From an uncultured Acetatifactor sp. (GTDB lineage Bacteria > Bacillota > Clostridia > Lachnospirales > Lachnospiraceae): 39,938 nt of DNA. Each line of letters starts with the position of its first letter. Positions within the stretch are counted from its first letter, which is position 1. Location of the stretch: positions 1 to 39,938 of the forward strand of contig CAJUJN010000037.1 of the NCBI GenBank assembly GCA_910586775.1. The letters are read 5' to 3'. The notes below the pieces were generated by a model. It was not told where the DNA came from and did no database searches. It saw nothing but the letters and a program-made list of their open reading frames with translations. Made by a program: the position numbers and the translations under genes. Positions 33,363 to 39,938 of the stretch are shown here, piece by piece.

Positions 33363-34256
33363 TCATAAAGCCGCCTCCTGTGTTTTCAGTCGTCTCTCAG
33401 GTGCAGAAGCGGGACGGATGGCTGTCTCCCTTTTCTTTTCCTGAATGTCTTTCAGCACAGAAGGCTTCGGAGGTTCGTTTCCTGCCCTGACAGCTTCCCT
33501 CACTCCATCGGGACGGGCCATCTCCCTTTGTACGCTTCCATTTCTGTCCGACTCTCCCCTTCCTTCCCGTTTCCCTTCCCTGGCCTTTTCTGCCTCCCGC
33601 TCCAGGCGCTCCACACTCCCCACTGCTGCAAGCACCAGATTGTTTATCCGGTTCAAAATGCTCTTTTCCTTGCGCAGCGGAACCAGTATCGCCGCCTGAA
33701 AATGTCCTTCCGTACCTCCGTCCACCTCTTGCTGTTCCCGGCCCATGGCGGCGCAGCCTGCATTTTTCAGATGTTCGCCTACACTCCGTAATTCCCGGCC
33801 CACTGTTTCCACTTTTTCAATAGATTTTTCTACATCCTCAATGGAGTTCGCCAGGCTTTGGTGCATTGCCTCCAGCCCCTTTCTGATACTGGCAGCGGAA
33901 ACCACCTTATCAAGAGCCTTTATCCCCGACTTCTTCACACCCTCCACAGCCTCCCTCGCGCCGCTTACCATCTGTTCCTTCATCTCTAAAAGTCCCTGAC
34001 GCATGGCACTGAGCCGCTTCCCGGCTGTCTCCATGGCGTGGGCAAGGAAGCCTTTCTCCGGGCTTTCCTGCATCTTCGCAAGCTCCCCCCTGACCTGTGC
34101 CAGCTCCTTGAGTGCCGCATCCAACTGCCTGTGCATACCATCCATCTGAAAAAGCAGCGCCGCATACTCCCGCCCGGCCTCCTGTCTGGCTCCCATCAAG
34201 AGATTCAAATACTCCCTGACCGCATCATTTCCCGCCAGTGGTTTATTCTGTATCAT
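33363..34256 (-). CDS. DUF6674-like coiled-coil ICE protein
   Basis: This 297-aa protein has an N-terminal helical domain (NDAVREYLNLLMGARQEAGR, then EYAALLFQMDGMHRQLDAAL) that fits the DUF6674 family found in Clostridia conjugative elements; the name is from memory and moderately sure. A long coiled coil follows (AVEGVKKSGIKALDKVV, SIEDVEKSIEKVETVGRELR). The last 80 residues are basic and disordered. No membrane segment is seen. A role as a cytoplasmic scaffold or DNA-associated factor is possible but unknown. AAGGAGGCTAT precedes the ATG at 34256. It lies between the two methyltransferase genes. Confidence 0.7.
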   Translation of the reverse strand: MIQNKPLAGNDAVREYLNLLMGARQEAGREYAALLFQMDGMHRQLDAALKELAQVRGELAKMQESPEKGFLAHAMETAGKRLSAMRQGLLEMKEQMVSGAREAVEGVKKSGIKALDKVVSAASIRKGLEAMHQSLANSIEDVEKSIEKVETVGRELRSVGEHLKNAGCAAMGREQQEVDGGTEGHFQAAILVPLRKEKSILNRINNLVLAAVGSVERLEREAEKAREGKREGRGESDRNGSVQREMARPDGVREAVRAGNEPPKPSVLKDIQEKKRETAIRPASAPERRLKTQEAAL

Positions 34257-34420
34257 ATAGCCTCCTTCCGTCCGATTCGTTCCCCCAGCAGTCCCATCCG
34301 GGCCTCTGCTGCCTTACAAAAAGCTCAATCTTATCGACATTGGCATTAACATACTTCCTTTCCTGCTGTTTTTGGAAATCCATTGAAAATACCACTGAAG
34401 TAAAACCGAAACACTTTTAC

Positions 34421-35194
34421 TCACAGATTTTTCCACTCCTTCCCGATGGCCTTTTCCAGCCGCGGCAGGATGATGTCCGCCACATAGGACGCATTGATTT
34501 CGGCAGCGATAAAATCCCGCCCATGTCTGATACACTGGACGATCTCACTTCCTGAACCGGCAAAGGGGATGAAGACCAAATCCCCCGGCCTGCTGCTGGC
34601 AAGTATCATGCGCTCCCCCAGCTTTTCCGGCTTCTGCGTGGGATGCCCCGTGGCTTCCCGGTAGTTGGGGTTGACCCTGGAACACTCCCACACATTCCCA
34701 CAGGATTTCCCCTTCGGGTTTTTCCGTTTGTCCTTCTCATTTCCGGGGCTGTAGGGAATACGGACTGCATCCTGATTGATTTCATGCTGCAGGTTGCTGT
34801 AGAACCATAAGAACTCGGTCTCATAGCGGTAGGACGCTTTCCCCGGCCTCCCGGTCCTGTAATTCCAGACAATCAGATTCCTTTTCACCCACCCCAGAGG
34901 ATCAAACACATACACAGAAAGCCTGTCAATCATTCGGGCGCTCCCCCAACAGTAAAAGGCCCCTGTGGGCTTCATCACCCGATAACATTCAGCAGCCCAG
35001 GCGGAACACCATTCCAGGTACTCCCGGGCCGACTGAAACTTAAAGTCAAAGTTGCCCTTCATACGATAGTAGGGCGGGTCAGCAATGATCAGATCCACGC
35101 TCTGGGCGGGAAGACGCTTCAATACCTGGATGCAGTCCATGTTATAGACATGGTTCCGTTGAAGCACGGCCTGCTGTTCTTTCAAAATATCCAT
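34421..35194 (-). CDS. Site-specific DNA methyltransferase (N4/N6, beta-type order)
   Basis: This 257-aa amino-methyltransferase has the catalytic motif DPPYYRMKG (DPPY at 39-42) near the N-terminus. The SAM-binding FAGSGSEIVQCIRHGRDFIA lies near the C-terminus, which is the motif order of the beta-class N4/N6 methylases. Between them, HPTQKPEKLGERMI matches the conserved TQKP motif. No cognate endonuclease is present, so it is a second orphan methylase in the ICE. GAGGGCGATTGAT precedes the ATG. It starts 32 nt after the virB4 stop, in the same operon. Likely roles are anti-restriction or epigenetic marking of the element (inference). Confidence 0.92.
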   Translation of the reverse strand: MDILKEQQAVLQRNHVYNMDCIQVLKRLPAQSVDLIIADPPYYRMKGNFDFKFQSAREYLEWCSAWAAECYRVMKPTGAFYCWGSARMIDRLSVYVFDPLGWVKRNLIVWNYRTGRPGKASYRYETEFLWFYSNLQHEINQDAVRIPYSPGNEKDKRKNPKGKSCGNVWECSRVNPNYREATGHPTQKPEKLGERMILASSRPGDLVFIPFAGSGSEIVQCIRHGRDFIAAEINASYVADIILPRLEKAIGKEWKNL

Positions 35195-35226
35195 ATCAAT
35201 CGCCCTCTTTTATGCTTCCCGGCCAC

Positions 35227-37683
35227 CTACGCCAGATCCTCAGGCCTAGTTGTAAGCAGCCTGTACAGATGGGTGTCCTTCGGGAAATGGTCCACAAAAG
35301 GGATAATCACATTCCCGTAAAACAGGAGCCCCTCCCCCGCGTTGGAGTTAGTCACATAGGAGAGCTGGTGCGGAGAGATGTTCAGCTGCTTTGCCAAAAT
35401 CTGCCGGTCTCCCGCCGCCTGGTTGAGCATATATACAAAGTCGCTGTTTTCAAAAATGTTCTCAATCTCCCGACTGGCCAGCAGGTCTTTGGAATTCTGG
35501 GTAATACCCGTGGGGATGCCGCCCCATTTCCGGAACCGCTTCCAGATCTCCACCGAATAAGCAGCAGTCTGCTCTTCCTTCAGCAGAAGGTGAAACTCGT
35601 CTATGTAAAGACGTGTAGACTTATGTGTTTCCCTGTTTACCGTCACGCGCCCCCACACCTGATCCTGCACGATGAGCATCCCCAGCTTTTTTAACTGCTT
35701 CCCCAGTTCCTTGATGTCATAACAGACAATCCGGGAAGCGATATCCACATTCGTCCTGTGGTTGAATACATTCAGGGAACCGGTGACATAGATGCCCATG
35801 CAGTCCATAATGTGCCTGGCCCTGTCCCCGCCGTAATTCCCAATCTCATCATACAAATCCTGGAGAATGGGCATCTTCTCCGGCACCGGATCCGCAAAAA
35901 ATCTCTGGTATACCCTCCGCAGACACTGGTCAATGATACTCTTTTCATCCGCCTCCACCCTACCCATCATCAGCTCCGCCAAAGAGAGAATAAAGTCACT
36001 TTTCAAAATCAACGGGTCATCCTCTTCGCTGTAGTTTAAATTGATATCCATGGGATTGATGTACTGGCTGGATGCAGGGGACACCTTGATGACCTGCCCG
36101 CCCAGAGCTGTCACCAGGGGCGCATACTCCGCCTCAGGGTCAATAATGGCGATATCGTCTGTTGTCACCAGGAACGCATTGGCGATCTCCCGTTTGGCGG
36201 AAAAGGACTTCCCGGAGCCAGGTGTCCCCAGAATCAGCCCGTTAGGGTTCTTGAGCTTCTTGCGGTCACACATGATCAGGTTGTTGGAGAGGGCATTCAC
36301 CCCATAGTACAATGCCTCCCCGTCCTGGAAGAGCTCCTGGGTAGTAAACGGCACAAAGATAGCCGTACTGGATGTAGTGAGTCCCCGTTGGATGCCCACC
36401 CGGTTCACCCCCAGGGGCAGGGAGGACACAAATCCTTCCTCCTGTTGGTAGTCCAACCGCCGCAGAGCACAGTTATACTTCTGGGCAATGCCCGCTGCCT
36501 GGAAGATGACGTTCTCCAGTTTCTGTCGCTTCTCCGCCAGATTCATCACCAGGATGGTCACCAGGAACATCCTCTCGTTGCGACTCTGTAAATCCTCCAG
36601 GAGAGTCTTCGCCTCGCTGCCATAGGTGGCAAGGTCAGAGGGGATGATATCCATGTCATACCCGGAGCGCACTGCCTTCTTCTGTTCCTCTATCTTCATC
36701 TTGTCAAGATCCGTCAGCTTACGCTTGATGGTCTTGATGGCAGCGCTCTGGTCTATGGACTGGACATGCAGCGTCACCACCAGGCTGTCCTCCAGGTCAA
36801 GGAAGTCCGCCAACATCCGATCCGTCAGCTCCGGCGCCAACAGCTGCAGGAATGACACCCCTCCAAAGGTCTGCCCGATCTTGAAATACTTCCCGTCCCG
36901 AAAGGTAAAGCTGTCCGGTGCAATGAAGTCCTTGCTAGAAAGCCCTGTCTGCCAGATGGCATCCCAGGCGAACCGGAACTTCCTCTCTCCTGCCGGGTGA
37001 AGCATGCCATGCAGTACCGCAAGGCGCTCATAGCCGTCCAGAGCCCTGGCTTTTACCCCTAAGACTTTAAAATTAGCCAGTACATCTGCCTCAATCCGCT
37101 CCAACCTGGTCTTCGCCGCTTTCAGGCTGTCTGCCTCCACCCCGAAGGTGATGTATTTCGTCCTGGCAAGACCGTTGTTGCCCCTCTCCAACTGGCTGTG
37201 AAGCATCCCCGCATACTCCCTGCGGATGCTGTTGAAGCCGTCCTCCTGTTCCGGGATGCGGATGGAACCGCAGATGCCCTCCAGGTCCGTCCTCTGGTTT
37301 AAGAAAGAGAACTGGAAGCGGATGGAGGAATCGAAATAGTTCAGGAAATCGCACCAATTCTCAAAGATGGCATTCTTGTCCTCATTCCGGGCCAACTGGT
37401 AGTTAATATCCAGAAATTCCACCTGCTTCGTGTAAAAATTCCCCTCAGCCCTGCAGATACCGTCCCGGTACATTTCCTGATAGGGAATGGTCTGTTGCGC
37501 TGTCTTTGGTATCTTCCCGTCCCGCTTCGCCTTCCCCACGGCACGGGCCAGCCGTCTTTTGTCCTTTGGACTGATCTTTTTGTCCGGCTGTAAGCGGAGG
37601 GGCTTCCTGTCAGCCCCTCCCGCTGTGCTTTTTCTTCCTGACGGGCGGCTTTTTCCCCGCCCTGCCTGCTGTTTTGTTTTCAA
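35227..37683 (-). CDS. virB4: VirB4-like conjugation ATPase
   Basis: This 818-aa traffic ATPase of the type IV secretion system powers assembly and DNA transfer at the membrane inner face. The N-terminal half holds the family's TrbE/VirB4 domain (YQEMYRDGICRAEGNFYT, then INYQLARNEDKNAIFENWCD). Walker A is GTPGSGKSFS with Lys492, Walker B IAIIDPEAE with Asp515, and the C-terminal RLYIDEFHLLL and GGIPTGITQN motifs are intact. I place the start at a TTG (37683) because AAGGAGG stands 9 nt before it. The frame can be extended only from another TTG without a binding site, and no ATG lies near. It overlaps prgI by 74 nt. Confidence 0.92.
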   Translation of the reverse strand: MKTKQQAGRGKSRPSGRKSTAGGADRKPLRLQPDKKISPKDKRRLARAVGKAKRDGKIPKTAQQTIPYQEMYRDGICRAEGNFYTKQVEFLDINYQLARNEDKNAIFENWCDFLNYFDSSIRFQFSFLNQRTDLEGICGSIRIPEQEDGFNSIRREYAGMLHSQLERGNNGLARTKYITFGVEADSLKAAKTRLERIEADVLANFKVLGVKARALDGYERLAVLHGMLHPAGERKFRFAWDAIWQTGLSSKDFIAPDSFTFRDGKYFKIGQTFGGVSFLQLLAPELTDRMLADFLDLEDSLVVTLHVQSIDQSAAIKTIKRKLTDLDKMKIEEQKKAVRSGYDMDIIPSDLATYGSEAKTLLEDLQSRNERMFLVTILVMNLAEKRQKLENVIFQAAGIAQKYNCALRRLDYQQEEGFVSSLPLGVNRVGIQRGLTTSSTAIFVPFTTQELFQDGEALYYGVNALSNNLIMCDRKKLKNPNGLILGTPGSGKSFSAKREIANAFLVTTDDIAIIDPEAEYAPLVTALGGQVIKVSPASSQYINPMDINLNYSEEDDPLILKSDFILSLAELMMGRVEADEKSIIDQCLRRVYQRFFADPVPEKMPILQDLYDEIGNYGGDRARHIMDCMGIYVTGSLNVFNHRTNVDIASRIVCYDIKELGKQLKKLGMLIVQDQVWGRVTVNRETHKSTRLYIDEFHLLLKEEQTAAYSVEIWKRFRKWGGIPTGITQNSKDLLASREIENIFENSDFVYMLNQAAGDRQILAKQLNISPHQLSYVTNSNAGEGLLFYGNVIIPFVDHFPKDTHLYRLLTTRPEDLA

Positions 37684-38035
37684 GCTTTTCCACCTCCTTG
37701 TCAAACTCCGCCTGCCTCACCAGTGCGGCATATCCGTTGTCCGTCCGGTACGGCCGCTGTGACGGGCGCAGAAACCGCACATCCACATAGTTTTTCAGTA
37801 TCTTTTCCAGGGGCCTGCCGTCCTTTTCATAAATCCCGAACAGAAAAAAGGGCATCATCAGCCCAATCATCAGCAGCGCCGCCGTCTCGTTCCCCAGGCT
37901 GCCTCGAGACAGGATATAAGTCGGTATCCCTGCCAACCCTCCCAGGCCGAAGCACACAATCTGCCGCTTCGTCAGATTGAAGGCTACTTTGGTTTTCACT
38001 TTCCCCAGATCTTTGGGGACAGATACAAATGGCAT
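37610..38035 (-). CDS. prgI: PrgI family (VirB3-like) membrane protein
   Basis: This 141-aa inner-membrane protein of Gram-positive conjugation systems corresponds to VirB3. It opens with VSVPKDLGKVKTKVAFNLTK, the PrgI signature, followed by two adjacent membrane segments (QIVCFGLGGLAGIPTYIL and TAALLMIGLMMPFFLFGIY). The conserved E-K-x-G-R-P-L-E helix region follows (EKDGRPLEKILKNYVDVRFL), and the tail is basic and cytoplasmic. The ATG at 38035 follows AAAGGAGATTATC and is chosen over an upstream GTG/ATG. It is translationally coupled to virB4 through a 74-nt overlap. Confidence 0.9.
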   Translation of the reverse strand: MPFVSVPKDLGKVKTKVAFNLTKRQIVCFGLGGLAGIPTYILSRGSLGNETAALLMIGLMMPFFLFGIYEKDGRPLEKILKNYVDVRFLRPSQRPYRTDNGYAALVRQAEFDKEVEKLENKTAGRAGKKPPVRKKKHSGRG

Positions 38036-38119
38036 GATAATCTCCTTTCCGAAAAGGGACTGCACGGAAACCAGCAGCCCTCCTCTGTATTTTTATTTCT
38101 GTAAACTTCACCGTACAGG

Positions 38120-38899
38120 CTACCGCTCTTCATGCTCCGCCACCTTTTTTTCCGGGCCGGAAGGCTGTGCTGCCGGAATGCCAGCGGCAAGCTGCTTCCT
38201 TATGGAAGGCTTGCGACGTGCCTGGCTTTCTTTCTGTCTGCTTCGATGTCTGTTGTGTTCCTCCCGCACCATATCCGCCGCCTGCTCTACCGCCGCCATG
38301 GATTCTCCCATCACACAGTCAAGCCACATGCTTCCCCCTATGGTATCATTCCGGGGTACATGAAACGTATCTGCCCATTCCTTGTTCCCCTGGGAAATCT
38401 GCGGGTCATCCCGGTTTTCCCGTATGGTATGCGCAAGAATCCACTCCACCCTGTCAAACCCGTATGCCTCCAGTATGTGTTCCATACATCCCGATTTTAA
38501 AGCTCCCTCCCTGAAACCAAAGTAGACAGCGGAATCCATGGCCAGCCTGCAACTGGAATCAAGAGAAAGAGAATTATAAAACCTATCCAACTCCCCACGG
38601 CTCTTTGCCTCCCCCAGGGAAAGGCGGTACACCTCCGGGTATTTCCCTTTGTTCTTCCGCCCCTGCTGTTCCAGCTCCTGTAAGGAAAGAAGATTCCCGC
38701 GCTCATACCGGAACCCGGCCTCCTGGACGGCATTCAGCGTATCCAGAGTCAGCCGCCCATACATGGCCAGGTCATTGTCCGCCAGGAACAGCAGCCTCTC
38801 TTTTGTACCAAATTCCTCCGGGAGCTTCCCTCCCCAGGTTCTGCCTGTTTTGCCGTCCCCATCCAGACGATAGCGCCTGGGCATCCTCTTCCCCTCCAT
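38120..38899 (-). CDS. DUF3849 domain protein
   Basis: This is a 259-aa cytoplasmic protein. The core (about 95-190) matches DUF3849: YPEVYRLSLGEAKSRGELDR, FYNSLSLDSSCRLAMDSAVY, VEWILAHTIRENRDDPQIS and NKEWADTFHVP. DUF3849 often occurs in ICE proteins, where its job is unknown. A DNDLAMYGRLTLDTLNAV segment in the N-terminal part and a Lys/Arg-rich tail flank it. I chose the ATG at 38899 behind GAGGGAGGCGGAT; a second in-frame ATG lies five codons on. It sits between the VirB6-like gene and prgI within the transfer operon. Confidence 0.8.
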   Translation of the reverse strand: MEGKRMPRRYRLDGDGKTGRTWGGKLPEEFGTKERLLFLADNDLAMYGRLTLDTLNAVQEAGFRYERGNLLSLQELEQQGRKNKGKYPEVYRLSLGEAKSRGELDRFYNSLSLDSSCRLAMDSAVYFGFREGALKSGCMEHILEAYGFDRVEWILAHTIRENRDDPQISQGNKEWADTFHVPRNDTIGGSMWLDCVMGESMAAVEQAADMVREEHNRHRSRQKESQARRKPSIRKQLAAGIPAAQPSGPEKKVAEHEER

Positions 38900-38916
38900 A
38901 TCCGCCTCCCTCTGCG

Positions 38917-39786
38917 TCAATGCGCATTAAAAACGGAACGGGAGATGGTGCCCGTCTTGAAAAGAGAAAAACACAGCAGAAGAGTATATCCGGCGCATGC
39001 CCAGATAGCCGCATGGATGTTGGCCGCCCCGGCTATGGCGGACACCAGGACGGAATAAATAGCAAGGCATACCATAATAAAGAATCCCTGCAGCCCCAGC
39101 GCCACCAGGCCCCGCAGGTAGTTGTTCCCCATCTGCCCCCACTCCCTGTTCGTCATGGTTGCAAAAGGAATCGCCCCCACGGAGCAGTAAATATAGATTT
39201 CCACCATGCGCCCCACCAGTACCAGCATAACGCATACAGAAAGAATGGGAGCCGTCAGCTTAATCAGCGCCGTCTCAATCAGCAGCCCGAACAGCTCCCC
39301 GTTCCCCATGGCATCCAACTGCGCCGTAAGGCTTCCCATAATGGACGCAAAGTTGATGGAGGTACTCCCGGTAATCAGCCGGGCGCTCTGCCGCACTATC
39401 GTCTGGGACAGTTCAAAAATCCCCATGGTAATGTCAAAGGTATGTGTCACCAGGTAGGTAGCCACAAACACCTTGAAGACCCACTTGAACAGGTTGAAGG
39501 TGTCAAAATCATGGAGGTTGTTCTTCTCCATAATCATTGCGATCAGTTCATAGCAGAGTACAAAGGTAAGGATGATGCCCGCAACGGGCACCACCACATT
39601 GTCCGACAGGGAACGGATTAAGGAAAACACCCCGGGATTCCAGTCCTGGGGTGTCCTTGCCACATCTGCTGCCACGTTCCCTACTGTCTCATTCACCTGG
39701 TCAAACATCCCGGCCAGGTTCCCCAGGATGCACTCCACCAGGAAGTCATGGATCCACTGGCCGATTTTTTCTAAAATACTGTCCAT
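38917..39786 (-). CDS. VirB6/TrbL-like polytopic conjugation membrane protein
   Basis: This 289-aa inner-membrane channel component has about five to six membrane segments: NVVVPVAGIILTFVLCYELI, VFKVFVATYLVTHTF, LTAPILSVCVMLVLVGRMVE, IYIYCSVGAIPFATM, GLVALGLQGFFIMVCLAIYS and IWACAGYTLLLCFS. The E-x-G-Q-x-N-x-L-R-G-like block (NREWGQMGNNYLRGL) is typical of the Clostridia VirB6-like family. The ATG at 39786 follows GGGGAAGTGCCT; a GTG six bases upstream is also possible. It is next to maff2, as in related ICEs. Confidence 0.9.
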   Translation of the reverse strand: MDSILEKIGQWIHDFLVECILGNLAGMFDQVNETVGNVAADVARTPQDWNPGVFSLIRSLSDNVVVPVAGIILTFVLCYELIAMIMEKNNLHDFDTFNLFKWVFKVFVATYLVTHTFDITMGIFELSQTIVRQSARLITGSTSINFASIMGSLTAQLDAMGNGELFGLLIETALIKLTAPILSVCVMLVLVGRMVEIYIYCSVGAIPFATMTNREWGQMGNNYLRGLVALGLQGFFIMVCLAIYSVLVSAIAGAANIHAAIWACAGYTLLLCFSLFKTGTISRSVFNAH

Positions 39787-39801
39787 AGGCACTTCCCCGC
39801 C

Positions 39802-39897
39802 TTAGTTGAACAGATTTGCCAACAGAGGGATCAGCTGCATGCCGATCAGGGCCACACCGCCGCCCGCCATAAGCTGTTTCATACCCTGTGATTTTGC
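39802..39897 (-). pseudogene. Maff2 family protein, C-terminus only
   Basis: Only the last 31 codons are recognisable: AKSQGMKQLMAGGGVALIG, ending PLLANLFN. This is the highly conserved end of Maff2 proteins, small membrane proteins encoded before the VirB6-like gene in these ICEs. Family members normally have about 40 residues before this, ending with an NPG just before AKSQG. Here the sequence changes abruptly at 39897/39898 to an AT-rich stretch with an in-frame TGA (39898-39900). Either the gene is interrupted by an insertion or rearrangement whose body lies past the edge, or this is an artefact at a contig end. Confidence 0.7.
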
Positions 39898-39938
39898 TCA
39901 TGTGAGATAAAGAAGTAAAAGAAGTGTAAAAAATTTTG

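Overview
The window looks like a gut Clostridia (Bacillota, probably Lachnospiraceae). The evidence is AGGAGG-type ribosome binding sites, alternative TTG and GTG starts, and protein families (DUF4315, DUF4366, DUF3849, Maff2, PrgI, CD1107-like hydrolase) typical of Tn1549/CTn-like integrative conjugative elements (ICEs) of that group. This assignment is inferred from gene content, since no taxonomic marker is present.

Layout. (1) Positions 1-10,700 are AT-rich accessory DNA: a C-terminally short SSB-like protein, two divergent XRE regulators, a GC-rich cluster of consecutive hairpins that no gene explains (1709-1859), a DUF262/DUF1524 restriction-like protein, an ABM monooxygenase plus DUF1349 gene pair, a very large YobI/KAP-like P-loop NTPase with two membrane segments, and a decayed SAM methyltransferase pseudogene. 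(2) Positions 10,739-39,938 are a more GC-rich ICE backbone, essentially all on the minus strand. Its genes therefore read from the right edge leftwards: Maff2 (only the C-terminus is present), VirB6-like membrane protein, DUF3849, PrgI/VirB3-like, VirB4 ATPase, N4/N6 DNA methyltransferase, DUF6674-like coiled-coil protein, Dam-type methyltransferase, M23 + NlpC/P60 cell-wall hydrolase, an unknown protein, DUF4315, DUF4366, a small Cys-rich protein, topoisomerase III, a degraded accessory locus, an IS200/IS605-type insertion, a 2846-aa methylase/helicase, MobC, a cargo gene, a TOPRIM protein and a MOBP relaxase.

How it works together (established for the families, inferred here). MobC and the relaxase nick and pilot the DNA; the TOPRIM protein, topoisomerase III and giant helicase process it; VirB4, PrgI, the VirB6-like protein and Maff2 form the inner-membrane mating channel; the bifunctional hydrolase opens the wall; and two methyltransferases plus a methylase domain in the giant protein may protect incoming DNA. 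The coupling ATPase (VirD4/TcpA), the 5' part of maff2, and any integrase/excisionase are not in the window, so the ICE is incomplete here. The mob region is split by a cargo gene bounded by an intrinsic terminator on each side, and a helicase-upstream locus has been eroded around an IS200 insertion. No tRNA, rRNA or CRISPR array was seen.
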